Shown: positions 35,988 through 45,148, numbered from the stretch's first letter. The stretch is DNA of 64,000 nucleotides from Bacillus sp. FJAT-26390 (GCF_001682865.1 NZ_MAQX01000001.1:62001-126000); one strand, 5' to 3'. The notes: generated from the sequence alone by a model not told the origin. A program made the numbers and translations.

Positions 35988-37019
35988 ATGGCAAAAATCG
36001 ATGATGTCGCTCGTCTTGCGGGCGTCTCAAAAGGTACGGTTTCCAATGTATTCAGCCAGAAAAGGCCCACCAGCAAAACCGTAACTGAAAAGGTGCTGCG
36101 GGTATCCCGGGAATTGAATTACGTTCCGAACCATATTGCACGCAGCTTGGTCACCAAAAAAACGATGGCGATCGGGCTTACGATACCGCATGGGAACTTC
36201 TTTTTCAGCGCATTTCATAATCAATTTATTAATGGCGTTGTGCTGGAGGCTTCCATCTACGGCTATCGCGTGCTGCTGGACACGATTCCCGTCGAAGAGG
36301 TCAAAACCCCGTCGCTGGCTAGCTATCCAATCGATGGCGCCATCGTCCTCGGCCCGACGGAGGAGGATAAGCGGATCAATCTGCTGCATCAAAATCAGGT
36401 TCCGTTCGTCACCGTTGGCAAAATTATGAATGAAGGCTTGTCTGACGCGACAACGGTAAATAACGATAACATCCAGATTATCCTGGATATTTGCAGCTAC
36501 CTGATCGGGTTTGGGCATCGCAATATCATGTTCCTAAACGCCGGGAGGCATATGACGGTATCCATCGAAAGAACGAAAGCTTTCGTGCAAGCGCTTCAGG
36601 AGCATCAGATCGAGCTTCAGCCGCATATGGTACATTATAAACCGGGCATTCACTCCGAGAAGTATATGACGTATGGCTACGACGAGACCATTCGCATTTT
36701 GGGAGAGCGCAAAGAGACGGTAACCGCCATCATAGCTGACGATGACCGAACGGCTTTCAGCGCGATGAATGCCATTAATGAGCTAGGCCTCAGTGTGCCG
36801 GAAAATATTTCATTATTCGTGATTTGCGGCGATTTGTCGATGATGCATCAAGTAACGCCATCCCTCACGGGCATGGACCTGCAGCCTTCGGAGCTAGGGG
36901 CGCAAGCAGTCAAGCAGCTTATGCATAAGCTCGGCGTGCTTGAAGGCGATTACCCGGACAACTGTATTGTAAGCAGTAAAATTATTGAACGAAGCTCTTG
37001 TTCGCCGGTCATCGGTTGA
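35988..37019 (+). CDS. LacI-family regulator of the Opp-like operon
   Basis: The 343-residue protein begins MAKIDDVARLAGVSKGTVSNVFSQKRPTSKTV, a full LacI helix-turn-helix and hinge. A sensor domain follows with AIGLTIPHGNFFFSAFHNQFINGVVLEA, FGHRNIMFLNAG, TAIIADDDRTAFSAMNAINELG and PENISLFVICGD. It is the last gene of the transporter operon, 57 bp after the oppF-like gene. Probable targets are the two TTAAACCGGTTTAA sites before the operon and the matching site before the GH38-like gene. This would make it an autoregulated sugar-responsive repressor with a second target. The target assignment is inferred. Confidence 0.9.
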   Translation: MAKIDDVARLAGVSKGTVSNVFSQKRPTSKTVTEKVLRVSRELNYVPNHIARSLVTKKTMAIGLTIPHGNFFFSAFHNQFINGVVLEASIYGYRVLLDTIPVEEVKTPSLASYPIDGAIVLGPTEEDKRINLLHQNQVPFVTVGKIMNEGLSDATTVNNDNIQIILDICSYLIGFGHRNIMFLNAGRHMTVSIERTKAFVQALQEHQIELQPHMVHYKPGIHSEKYMTYGYDETIRILGERKETVTAIIADDDRTAFSAMNAINELGLSVPENISLFVICGDLSMMHQVTPSLTGMDLQPSELGAQAVKQLMHKLGVLEGDYPDNCIVSSKIIERSSCSPVIG

Positions 37020-37053
37020 AACGAGAGTGTACCTAAGTAAATGAGGCGGTAGG

Positions 37054-37566
37054 ATGACACATTTTATTTCATTTATCGGAGATTTTTTCACCCAGTTTGA
37101 AATGTATTTTCGAATTTTTATTAGCGCGTTCCTAGGGCTGTTGATCGGATTCGATCGAACGCACAAGAACAAACCCGCGGGCGTGAAGACGTACACGTTC
37201 GTGACGGTCGCATCCGCGCTTATCACAATCGTGTCGATTGAAAGCGTGGCGAGATACGGCCATATGAATGAACGGACGATGATGGACCCTATGCGCTTGA
37301 CCGCTCAAATTGTATCCGGTCTCGGTTTTCTCGGGGCGGGACTCATTATGAAAACCGGTTTCGAGGTGAAGGGGCTGACGTCTGCAGCGATGATTTTATT
37401 CGCCGGGGGAGTCGGGATTGGCATCGGGGCAGGCTTCTATGGCATCGTCATATTCACGATCGTTACCGCCTTTTTCTTTATCCGGGTTGGCGGCTGGATC
37501 GAGAAGAAGGAGCATGACAGGCTTCATGCCAAGGATGCCAAAGACGATATCGACTTGTCAGCATGA
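37054..37566 (+). CDS. MgtC/SapB-family membrane protein
   Basis: The 170-residue protein has four to five membrane segments and the MgtC core: FRIFISAFLGLLIGFDRTHKNKPAGVKTYTFVTVASALITIVSIES, then RLTAQIVSGLGFLGAGLIMKTG and VKGLTSAAMILFAGGVGIGIGAGFY. MgtC proteins affect growth at low magnesium and membrane energetics by binding F-type ATP synthase in some bacteria. The C-terminus is short, without the larger MgtC soluble domain. GAGGCGG precedes the ATG. It lies 34 bp after the LacI gene but is probably unrelated in function. Confidence 0.88.
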   Translation: MTHFISFIGDFFTQFEMYFRIFISAFLGLLIGFDRTHKNKPAGVKTYTFVTVASALITIVSIESVARYGHMNERTMMDPMRLTAQIVSGLGFLGAGLIMKTGFEVKGLTSAAMILFAGGVGIGIGAGFYGIVIFTIVTAFFFIRVGGWIEKKEHDRLHAKDAKDDIDLSA

Positions 37567-37628
37567 GGAGGATCTCTGCCTCGTTTGACATCTACGGATG
37601 AACCTATTATGATAAGTACCAACTTCAT

Positions 37629-37693
37629 AAAGTATAACCTCAATAATATGGTTTGAGGGTCTCTACCAGGAATCCGTAAAATCCTGATTACTT
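37629..37693 (+). ncRNA. Adenine-sensing purine riboswitch aptamer
   Basis: The three-way junction of the purine class is complete. P1 is AAGTA (37629-37633) with TACTT (37689-37693). P2 is CCTCAA with TTTGAGG around loop L2 TAATATGG. The joining segment TCTCTACC follows. P3 is CAGGA with TCCTG around L3 ATCCGTAAAA. The base before the P1 3' strand, the ligand-pairing position 74, is T (37688), which selects adenine rather than guanine. It precedes an adenine deaminase gene, matching this specificity. Confidence 0.93.
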
Positions 37694-37735
37694 AAAAAGT
37701 GCATGCCGCGCTTTTTTTGTAATCGGGATTTTTTT
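37680..37735 (+). terminator. Riboswitch expression platform: ligand-controlled terminator
   Basis: AATCCTGATTAC (37680-37691) can pair along all 12 bases with GTAATCGGGATT (37719-37730), one G-U pair included, followed by T7. An inner AAAAAGTGC/GCGCTTTTT helix extends the stem. The 5' arm contains the P3 end, the ligand-contact T and most of the P1 3' strand. Aptamer and terminator therefore exclude each other, and adenine binding should allow read-through, an ON switch. Confidence 0.88.
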
Positions 37736-37777
37736 GCGTTGGCATGGATGTTAAATGTAAAAGGAGGAAGGGCGAAA

Positions 37778-39526
37778 ATGGAAATGGGAAATGATAACAA
37801 GTCGCTAATAAGAAGGATCAAGGCAGCGGCAAAGCAAATGCCGGCAGACCTAGTCGTGAAAAATGCGAGAATCGTCAATGTGTTTACAGGTGAGATTATG
37901 GATGGTGATGTGGCGATTGCCGATGGGATCATTGTCGGGATCGGCTCTTATGAAGGGAAGGAAACGATCGATGCGGGAGGCCGATATATGGCGCCTGGCC
38001 TTATCGACGGACATGTGCATATCGAGAGCAGCATGCTGGTTCCCCGCGAGTTTGCAAAAGTGCTGCTTCAGCACGGAGTTACTGCCGTCGTGACCGATCC
38101 GCATGAAATTGCAAACGTGGCGGGCACGGAAGGACTGGATTATATGCTCAGAAGCGCCGAGGAGCTCCCGCTCGATATTTTCGTCAATCTTCCATCCTGC
38201 GTACCGGTGACGTCCTTCGAGAATAGCGGGGCAAGACTGGAAGCAGAGCATCTGCTTCCCTATTATTCGCATCCTAACGTGCTGGGGCTTGCGGAAGTGA
38301 TGGATTATCCCTCCGTATTCCATGCGGAAGCGCCCATGGTGAATAAGCTGGCTGACGCTCAAAACTTCCATATAGACGGACATGCGGCGGGGGTCGAACG
38401 GGAGGGTCTGAACGTCTACATGGCCGCCGGCATTCGTACGGATCACGAATGCGTGAATGAGCAGGAAGCCAAAGACCGTCTGGATTTGGGTATGTATTTG
38501 ATGATTCGGGAAGGGACGGTCGCCAAAAACCTGGATGCGCTGCTGCCTGTCGTTACGCCAAAAAACGCAAAAAGATGCCTATTTGTGACCGATGACAAAT
38601 TGTTGGACGATTTGATCGAGGAAGGAAGCGTCGACCATATCGTAAGGCGAGCCGTGGAGAAAGGACTTGACCCAATCACCGCGATCCAGATGGCAACGAT
38701 CAATACGGCGGAATGCTTTGGTCTTAAGAACCGAGGAGCACTAGCTCCGGGTTACGCAGCCGACTTTGTATTGCTGGACGACTTGGAAAGCTTCGCGATT
38801 CACGAGGTTTACAAAAAAGGCGTATGCATCGTAAAGCAGGGCGTGCTGCAGGAGCGTTATTTTTCAAACGAAGGCGAAGCAGCCGATGGTCTGCCGACTT
38901 CCTTGACGAAGATAAATGTGAAGGACGCGGCTTTGACGTCGTTTGCGCTTCCGTTAAGTAACGATCAATGCCGCATGATTGAAATTATTCCGAATCAGCT
39001 TGTTACAAACGGCATCATCGAAGAGGTTACGGTGAAGGAAGGTGAGTTTTGCCCCTCGACGGATAAGGATCAATTGAAGCTGGCGGTTGTCGAACGGCAT
39101 CACGCGACTGGGAATGTAGGGTTAGGCATTGTGAAGGGCTTAAAGCTGAAGAAAGGGGCAATCGCCACCACCGTCTCCCATGATTCGCATAATATTGTGA
39201 TCGCGGGCACGTCCGATGAGGATATGCGGATTGCGCTGCAGCATCTGGTTCAGCATCAAGGAGGCATGGTCGTCGTTTCGGAACAAAAGGTGCTGGCCGC
39301 CTTGCCGCTGCCGATCGCGGGTTTAATGTCGGATCGGAGCTACGGCGAGGTTTATGACAATCTCAAAAGCTTGGACGCGGCTTTAGCTCAAATCGGAGCG
39401 CCGGACCATTTTGATCCGTTTTTAACTTTATCGTTTTTGACGCTGCCGGTCATTCCCCATCTCAAACTCACGGACGCCGGTCTGTTCGCGTTTGATTCGT
39501 TCTCGCATATTTCGGTGCAAGCTTGA
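37778..39526 (+). CDS. ade: Adenine deaminase
   Basis: The 582-residue amidohydrolase converts adenine to hypoxanthine and ammonia. It has the AdeC pattern: VVKNARIVNVFTGEI, APGLIDGHVHIESSML (metal His residues), VTDPHEIANVAGTEG, GHAAGVE, IRTDHECV, and LGIVKGLKLKKGAIATTVSHDSHNIVIAGTS near the C-terminus. The ATG at 37778 follows AAAGGAGGAAG. An upstream in-frame start at 37703 would lie inside the riboswitch terminator and is rejected. Its expression should rise with adenine via the riboswitch directly before it. Confidence 0.96.
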   Translation: MEMGNDNKSLIRRIKAAAKQMPADLVVKNARIVNVFTGEIMDGDVAIADGIIVGIGSYEGKETIDAGGRYMAPGLIDGHVHIESSMLVPREFAKVLLQHGVTAVVTDPHEIANVAGTEGLDYMLRSAEELPLDIFVNLPSCVPVTSFENSGARLEAEHLLPYYSHPNVLGLAEVMDYPSVFHAEAPMVNKLADAQNFHIDGHAAGVEREGLNVYMAAGIRTDHECVNEQEAKDRLDLGMYLMIREGTVAKNLDALLPVVTPKNAKRCLFVTDDKLLDDLIEEGSVDHIVRRAVEKGLDPITAIQMATINTAECFGLKNRGALAPGYAADFVLLDDLESFAIHEVYKKGVCIVKQGVLQERYFSNEGEAADGLPTSLTKINVKDAALTSFALPLSNDQCRMIEIIPNQLVTNGIIEEVTVKEGEFCPSTDKDQLKLAVVERHHATGNVGLGIVKGLKLKKGAIATTVSHDSHNIVIAGTSDEDMRIALQHLVQHQGGMVVVSEQKVLAALPLPIAGLMSDRSYGEVYDNLKSLDAALAQIGAPDHFDPFLTLSFLTLPVIPHLKLTDAGLFAFDSFSHISVQA

Positions 39527-39631
39527 TTGACAGAATCCGGTTCCAGTGATAATGTCCAATTAAGCGCTTTCGCAGATTTAAGCCTAACGATGATTCGGGA
39601 AAGTTTGATCTTTAACAGAGAAAGCTAGTGT

Positions 39632-39658
39632 AAAAGCTCTTCGCAAGAAGGGTTTTTT
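39632..39658 (+). terminator. Terminator between ade and the MATE gene
   Basis: CTCTTC GCAA GAAGGG with A-rich and T-rich flanks (AAAAG...GTTTTTT) forms a stem-loop ending in six T. It could close the ade transcript. A TTAAGCGCTTTC motif at 39560-39571 lies between the two and resembles the operators elsewhere. Confidence 0.65.
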
Positions 39659-39677
39659 CCATTTCAATGAAAAGAAT

Positions 39678-41075
39678 GTGATGGTATTGAGGCAGTCTCG
39701 AATACGAACAAAAACGCAGTTTTACCTGGACAAATATTTTTCCGGGGAATCAATGGACTACCGGCAAATACTTGCCCTGTTCTTCCCGATCCTGATCGAC
39801 CAGGCTTTCATTGTCGGGCTTAATCTGGTCAATACGGCGATGATCAGCTCCTCGGGTGTGGGGGCGGTCAGTGCGGTAAACATGGTTGATTCCTTAAATA
39901 TTTTTCTGATCAACGTGTTTGTCGCCGTTGCTACGGGGGGAACAGTAGTCGTTGCGCAATACAAAGGAAACGGGAACAACCAGATGGTGTCCCGCGCTAC
40001 GGCCGGCAGCATTACTTCCGTGTCGATGATTGCCCTCGGCATCGGACTGCTGATTATAGCGTTCCACAATCCGTTGCTTCAGCTGTTGTTCGGCTCCGCC
40101 ACGCCGGAGGTGATGGCTAGCGCCAGAACTTATTTGATCGGCAGCAGCATCTCTTTCCTCGGCATTGCGATCGTCCAAGCGGTTTGCGGTGCGCTGAGGG
40201 GTATCGGAAAGAGCAGAGCATCGCTGTTTCTATCGCTAATCATGAATGTTTTGTACGTACTTCTGAATATCTTGTTCATCAACTACCTGCACATGGGTGT
40301 GCTGGGAATGACGATTGCGATTAATATCGCCCGGTTTGCGGGAGCAGCCTGCGCGCTGTACTACCTGTTCAAAATGGATGCGACGCTGCATATCCGCATC
40401 CGTGATCTGTTCCATATTCCTATTTCCATGCTAAAGAAAATTTTGTTCATCGGGCTGCCATTTGCGGCGGAGCAGATGTTTTTCAACGGGGGCAAGCTGT
40501 TAACGCAAGTGTTTATCGTCAGCATGGGCACGTACGCGATCGCAACCAACGCGATCGCATCTTCGCTCGCCGGTGTGTTTCAAATTCCTGCAGCTGCCTT
40601 ATCCATAATGGTGGTTACGGTAGTCGGCCAATGCATCGGACGTGGAAATGTCGCGGATGCGCGGAAGTTCATGAAATCATTTCTTTGGCTCGGCGCCTTG
40701 TTTTTGACTGCTATCGGTTTAATTCTGATGCCGTTTTTCAGCTTGCTGGTTGGTTTATTCTCCCCGCCGGCCGAAATTATCGACGATATATTTTGGGTGC
40801 TCTTAATGACCGTTATTGTACAGATTCCGCTCTGGTCGATCAGTTTTATTTTGCCTTCTGCGCTTAGGGCTGCGGGGGATGCCCGCTTTACGTCGATTTC
40901 CTCGATGCTCAGCATGTGGCTGTTCCGGGTCATCCTCGGTTATGTCCTTGGCGTTACGCTGGGCATGGGCATATTCGGCGTATGGCTAGCTATGAACTGT
41001 GAATGGGGCGTGCGCGGCGCAGTATTCCTGTGGCGCTTCAGAGGGGACAAATGGTATAAGCATAAGCTGATTTAA
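39678..41075 (+). CDS. MATE-family efflux transporter
   Basis: The membrane protein has up to 465 residues and about 12 segments in two related halves, ALFFPILIDQAFIVGLNLVNTAMIS opening the first. Further signatures are MVDSLNIFLINVFVAVATGGTVVVAQYKG and AGAACALYYLF. MATE proteins export drugs, toxins or metabolites using Na+ or H+ gradients. The start is uncertain: GTG 39678/ATG 39681 have no clear ribosome site, while ATG 39753 (MDYRQILALFFP) has GGGGA nearby and gives 440 residues, a common family length. It follows a terminator, so it is probably transcribed on its own. Confidence 0.9.
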   Translation: MMVLRQSRIRTKTQFYLDKYFSGESMDYRQILALFFPILIDQAFIVGLNLVNTAMISSSGVGAVSAVNMVDSLNIFLINVFVAVATGGTVVVAQYKGNGNNQMVSRATAGSITSVSMIALGIGLLIIAFHNPLLQLLFGSATPEVMASARTYLIGSSISFLGIAIVQAVCGALRGIGKSRASLFLSLIMNVLYVLLNILFINYLHMGVLGMTIAINIARFAGAACALYYLFKMDATLHIRIRDLFHIPISMLKKILFIGLPFAAEQMFFNGGKLLTQVFIVSMGTYAIATNAIASSLAGVFQIPAAALSIMVVTVVGQCIGRGNVADARKFMKSFLWLGALFLTAIGLILMPFFSLLVGLFSPPAEIIDDIFWVLLMTVIVQIPLWSISFILPSALRAAGDARFTSISSMLSMWLFRVILGYVLGVTLGMGIFGVWLAMNCEWGVRGAVFLWRFRGDKWYKHKLI

Positions 41076-41130
41076 GCGCTGCTGCAATTATCTCTTGATT
41101 TACTTGTGAGCCTGTTTATCTGGCTTCGTT

Positions 41131-41162
41131 GGAGCTGCCTTTTTTGGGTGGCTCTTTTTTTG
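41131..41162 (+). terminator. Terminator after MATE gene
   Basis: GGAGCTGCC and GGGTGGCTC pair with one wobble/mismatch over a T-rich loop, followed by TTTTTTT. It closes the MATE transcript. Confidence 0.6.
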
Positions 41163-41223
41163 TTATACATAAGAAGGAGCAAGACGATATCATAATAAGG
41201 CGAAAATAGAGAGGTGTTTCTCT

Positions 41224-42015
41224 TTGACTCCAATAAACGTACATGAAGTGCCACATGAACTGATTGATTTTTTAGGTACGATTAAAGAAATCAAATTCCC
41301 AAGGCAGGGTCATACGTCAGATGTAGCCATAATAGATAGCACACGAGGCTGCTATGTTGTCAAAAGAACAAAAGGCGAGCAATATTGTTCCTGGTTATCC
41401 AAAGAGGTGTATGTTTTGAATCGTTTGCAGAACACCATGTTACCTATTCCTAAGGTTTATCAGTTAGTGGAGCAACAAAAGGAGAATCAGTCTTGGGCGT
41501 TGCTGTCTTTTTTTGAAGGGGAAACGTTAAGGCAAGCCTTATTGAATGAGAAAAATAGCGATAAGAAACATGAGATGATCCATCATTTTGGTGCCGCCTT
41601 ATCACAAATTCACTCCACTCCATGTCCCCAAGAATTAATAGGAGAATCCATTTGGTTGGATGAAATGTTGCGACATGCGGAATTTAACCTTAAACATTAC
41701 TCGGTCGATGGAACGGGGGAATTGCTAGAATCATTGATGAGCAACAAACCTCAAGAAATAAAAAATACGTTAATTCATGGTGATTTCACAATCGATAATG
41801 TGTTAGTTTGTGATGGGAAAATAACAAGTATCATTGATTGGAGTGGCGGTGCATTTGGCGATCCGAGATACGATGTTTCTTTAGCCATTCGCCCGAAGCC
41901 CAGCGCCTTTGAAATCGAAGCGGAGGTGGATGCTTTTTTTGAAGGATACGGAAATCGGATGATAACGGAGAATGAATTTACATACTTTGAAAATGGGCTT
42001 TACTCGTTTTTTTAA
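41224..42015 (+). CDS. Aminoglycoside phosphotransferase (APH)-family protein
   Basis: The 263-residue protein has the protein-kinase-like fold. HGDFTIDNVLV (catalytic loop, H-G-D...N) and IIDWSGGAFGDPRYDVSLAI (metal Asp) are diagnostic. YVVKRTKGEQYCSWLSKEVYVL holds the nucleotide Lys and Glu. APH-family proteins phosphorylate antibiotics or small metabolites; resistance cannot be claimed from sequence. The start is TTG 41224 with GAGAGG upstream. The gene is visibly more AT-rich than its neighbours, suggesting a separate origin. It ends at a strong hairpin. Confidence 0.8.
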   Translation: MTPINVHEVPHELIDFLGTIKEIKFPRQGHTSDVAIIDSTRGCYVVKRTKGEQYCSWLSKEVYVLNRLQNTMLPIPKVYQLVEQQKENQSWALLSFFEGETLRQALLNEKNSDKKHEMIHHFGAALSQIHSTPCPQELIGESIWLDEMLRHAEFNLKHYSVDGTGELLESLMSNKPQEIKNTLIHGDFTIDNVLVCDGKITSIIDWSGGAFGDPRYDVSLAIRPKPSAFEIEAEVDAFFEGYGNRMITENEFTYFENGLYSFF

Positions 42016-42039
42016 ACGTAACTTCGCTCTAACGACATG

Positions 42040-42074
42040 ACACAGGCGGGAGCTAAGCTCCCGCCTGTGTTTGG
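42040..42074. terminator. Bidirectional terminator between convergent genes
   Basis: ACACAGGCGGGAGC (42040-42053) and GCTCCCGCCTGTGT (42057-42070) form a perfect 14-bp stem with a 3-base loop. It lies between the convergent APH-like and penicillin-binding protein genes. The T run is short, but stem stability is high. Confidence 0.7.
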
Positions 42075-42109
42075 CCACTCATTCGTTTATCGATTTCGTC
42101 AGAGTCTGT

Positions 42110-44146
42110 TTACTTTGCTCCATTCGCATTCGCATTGTCCGTGGTCTTCTTCTTAGGGACGCCATATAAACCAATTTCTTGATCATAGGCGTCAAAAATC
42201 TTGCGAGCGATTGGTGAGGCGCCATAACTGCCGAAGCCGCCATCGGGAACAACGACCGCTACTGCAAGCTTAGGTTTATCCGCAGGGGCATAAGCGATAA
42301 ACACCGCATTCTCTGCGGTACGCTTAGCTACATCTTGCTCTGATGTCCCTGTCTTCCGTCGATAGCTGTAATCAACGCCTTCAAAGCCTTGCGAGCTTAC
42401 TTTGGACATGCCCGTTTCGATTTCCTTCCAATATTCGTCCTTGAATTTCACCTCATTCAAAACAACTGGCGTATAGGCTTGAACGACATTTCCGTCTGAG
42501 TCTTTGATTTGATTAACAAATTGCGGCTTCATCCGTTTGCCGTGATTGGCAAGCATTGCCGTGTACTGGGCTAGCTGCAGTGTCGTATAACGTCCTTGTT
42601 GTCCAAATGAGGCAAATATAAGCGCAGATTGCGAACTAAACCGTTTAGCGGAATCGAAGTAATCGATAACGCCTTTTAATTCATTTGGAAGGCCGCTTCC
42701 GGTTAGAACGCCTAGTCCGAACTGCTTCATGTAATCGTCCCAAATTTCAACGCTGCTCTTGCCTTTCACGCTTCCGCGAGAAACAAGCCTATTGCCCACC
42801 ATAGCAGCCATAAATGGGTTTGAAGAATGTTCAATCGCTTGTGCGCCGTCTATGTTTCCATATATTTTATTTTGCGAGTTTTTAATTTTGCGTTCGTAGC
42901 CTGCTTTACCGAATGTGAACACCCCTGTATCCGGGTACACTTCTGTAGTGGTAAACAGCTTCTCATTCAGTCCGATGAGTACGGAGAGGGGCTTCATCGT
43001 AGAGCCGAGCGGCACAATTGAAGAAGGGTGCTCGCTTCGTTCCTTCTCCGAGTACTTTCCGTAAACCGTTCGGATCGTTCCGTTAGACAAAATGTTTGAA
43101 AAGTTCTCATAATCCTCTTGGCTTATGCTTCCGCCTGACCAAATATTAGGATCATAATCCGGCATGCTTGCCATCGCCACGACTTTGCCCGTATCGACTT
43201 CCATCGCAACCGCAAATCCTGTTTGCGCATAGACGGCACGTTCATATTTGTTCGTAGATTTCGTTATTTTTTTCAACTGATCCATAATGGCAGTTTCTGT
43301 GGATAATTGCACGTTTTTATTAATGGTGAGATAAATGTCAGATCCCTTCTCGGGAGTCGTAATTTGCATGGGACCAATAATGCGCTCTGCATTGTTGACC
43401 GGGTAAGTTTTTAAGCCGTTTTTGCCGCGCAAAATGTCCTGGTACATGAACTCAAGACCGTCCATGCCCACATCTTCTTCCGCTAAATATTGAAGGGTAG
43501 CATCTTCTTCCTTCGTTTTTTCCTTGTAAAAATCAACCGTTTCGCGAACGCCTTTATATTTTTTTAAATATCCGACGAGCTGTACGGCAATCGAATTTGT
43601 ATCATAGTTACGAACGCTCTCCTCCATAATATCGATCCCTTTGAAGGACGACCGATTTTCCATGAAGTAGGCGATCTCATTATTGGTCAGTCCGGATTTA
43701 ATCCGCCTTGGGGTTGATATAATATTCCGACTGAAATCAAGATCCATTTGACGAATAATATCATCCACAGTCATTTTCTTAGCAGGGTCTCCGAAATCAT
43801 TAAACACCTCTAACAATTTTGCAGCCATTTTCCTCGCGTTTTCCTTGGCAACCGCCAGCTTAGGCTCAGGCTGGATACTGAAATACAAGGATTGGGTTGA
43901 AGTAGAATATGCGATTGGGTAATTCGTAGAATCGTAAATATTGCCTCGTATCGGCGGAAGCTTAACGCTGCGAGTGCCTTTGTCCTGACCTACCGCGCTA
44001 AGCGTTGGCCCCTCGACGAACTGAAGGATAGCAAGTCGCACGATCAAAACGCTAAACAATGCAAAGGTAATAAAGAAAAATAAATTCAACCGAAACGAAA
44101 AATGACGCCTATTAATAATCTCCCGCTTTTGCGGATCGTCATGCAT
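42110..44146 (-). CDS. Class B penicillin-binding protein 2 (transpeptidase)
   Basis: The 678-residue membrane-anchored protein has one segment near residues 20-45 (NLFFFITFALFSVLIVRLAIL). A dimerisation domain starts TRSVKLPPIRGNIYDSTNYPIAYS. The transpeptidase domain has the motifs STMK (active Ser in PLGSTMKPLSVL), SSN (EHSSNPFM) and KTGT. Class B enzymes cross-link peptidoglycan in elongation or division; overall pattern fits the PBP2/MrdA group. ATG 44146 has AAGAGGTG 8 bases upstream. The in-frame ATG at 44167 lies before that site and is less likely. A Lys/Asn-rich tail ends the protein. Confidence 0.92.
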   Translation of the reverse strand: MHDDPQKREIINRRHFSFRLNLFFFITFALFSVLIVRLAILQFVEGPTLSAVGQDKGTRSVKLPPIRGNIYDSTNYPIAYSTSTQSLYFSIQPEPKLAVAKENARKMAAKLLEVFNDFGDPAKKMTVDDIIRQMDLDFSRNIISTPRRIKSGLTNNEIAYFMENRSSFKGIDIMEESVRNYDTNSIAVQLVGYLKKYKGVRETVDFYKEKTKEEDATLQYLAEEDVGMDGLEFMYQDILRGKNGLKTYPVNNAERIIGPMQITTPEKGSDIYLTINKNVQLSTETAIMDQLKKITKSTNKYERAVYAQTGFAVAMEVDTGKVVAMASMPDYDPNIWSGGSISQEDYENFSNILSNGTIRTVYGKYSEKERSEHPSSIVPLGSTMKPLSVLIGLNEKLFTTTEVYPDTGVFTFGKAGYERKIKNSQNKIYGNIDGAQAIEHSSNPFMAAMVGNRLVSRGSVKGKSSVEIWDDYMKQFGLGVLTGSGLPNELKGVIDYFDSAKRFSSQSALIFASFGQQGRYTTLQLAQYTAMLANHGKRMKPQFVNQIKDSDGNVVQAYTPVVLNEVKFKDEYWKEIETGMSKVSSQGFEGVDYSYRRKTGTSEQDVAKRTAENAVFIAYAPADKPKLAVAVVVPDGGFGSYGASPIARKIFDAYDQEIGLYGVPKKKTTDNANANGAK

Positions 44147-44455
44147 GCTTAAACACCTCTTAACCATTTCATATAGAATGTCCGTACGTTAAATCTATCT
44201 CGAAATGGCAAGCACCAGCCATTGTTTTTATAGGCATATAAATTCAGAACTGTCGATCCATTCCATTATACCTTGAATAAAATCCCATTTCAAAAATAAA
44301 ATTGGCTGGGGCTCTGCTGCGACATTAAAAGGCATACGTATGGCGGAGGCAGGGATGGTTATAAGGGGGATAACGTGGATAATGGAGATATATCGACTAA
44401 CAGTGAATGGTCATGGTATGATTTGAGAATAATAGATTCATAAGGAGGTTTTGTT

Positions 44456-44890
44456 ATGGGAACAGGTAATCCGGTAACGATTACAGTAGAAACGATCGTT
44501 CATTCTCCCGTCGAAAACGTGTGGAAATTTTGGAACGATCCGAAGCATATCACGCAATGGAGCAAGGCTTCCGATGACTGGCACACGCCGTTTGCCGAGA
44601 ATGATTTGACGGTCGGCGGTAAATTCCTGTCGAGAATGGAAGCCAAAGACGGCAGCTTCGGATTTGATTTCGGAGGCGTATACGACGAGGTGAGCATTAA
44701 TGAGAGCATCTCCTATACGATGGCTGACGGCAGAAAAGTGAAGATTGCTTTTATCCGCCAAGACAACGACACGCAAATCATCGAATCGTTCGACGCGGAG
44801 GAGACCAATGCCATCGAGATGCAGCAAGCCGGATGGCAGGCCATCTTAAATAATTTCAAAAAATATGCCGAAACAGCTAAAGTAGAATAA
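44456..44890 (+). CDS. SRPBCC/AHSA1-family protein
   Basis: The 144-residue START-like domain protein of the AHSA1 (Hsp90-ATPase-activator homology) group begins VTITVETIVHSPVENVWKFWNDPKHITQWSKASDDWH and continues FDFGGVYDEVSINESISYTMADGRKVKIAF. It ends with the family helix MQQAGWQAILNNFKKYAET. Bacterial members bind hydrophobic ligands in a cavity; no reaction can be assigned. AAGGAGG precedes the ATG. It stands alone, with a hairpin after the stop. Confidence 0.9.
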   Translation: MGTGNPVTITVETIVHSPVENVWKFWNDPKHITQWSKASDDWHTPFAENDLTVGGKFLSRMEAKDGSFGFDFGGVYDEVSINESISYTMADGRKVKIAFIRQDNDTQIIESFDAEETNAIEMQQAGWQAILNNFKKYAETAKVE

Positions 44891-44910
44891 AAGAACCTCC
44901 GCAGCCTTTG

Positions 44911-44942
44911 AAGCGCATGCCAGCATTGGCATGCGCTTTGCT
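44911..44942 (+). terminator. Hairpin terminator after AHSA1 gene
   Basis: AAGCGCATGCCA and TGGCATGCGCTT form a 12-bp stem with a GCAT loop, followed by TGCTATTCT. The T tract is weak. Confidence 0.6.
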
Positions 44943-45054
44943 ATTCTAATAAAAACAAACTGCCCGAGTGCAGATTCATGTCTATATGAGAGCGGCTGCT
45001 GCCAGGAATAGGTCGAGTTTAGCTTAAGCTAACGGAAGGCTTTCGGTTAACAAA

Positions 45055-45084
45055 GAGGAGCAGCTGCAATTGCAGCTGCTCCTC
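45055..45084. repeat. Perfect 30-bp palindrome
   Basis: GAGGAGCAGCTGCAA is followed directly by its reverse complement TTGCAGCTGCTCCTC. It sits downstream of the minus-strand glycosidase gene and may act as a hairpin terminator for it, although no T run follows on that strand. Confidence 0.6.
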
Positions 45085-45148
45085 GTGTGATTATTCAGCG
45101 AAAGTTGGATTATCCGATGAGCGAAGCACGGGAAACGGCTTGCTGATT

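Noticed and set aside
37703..37777. Upstream in-frame start for adenine deaminase
   Set aside because: It would place the start codon inside the riboswitch terminator; AAAGGAGG and the conserved start favour 37778.
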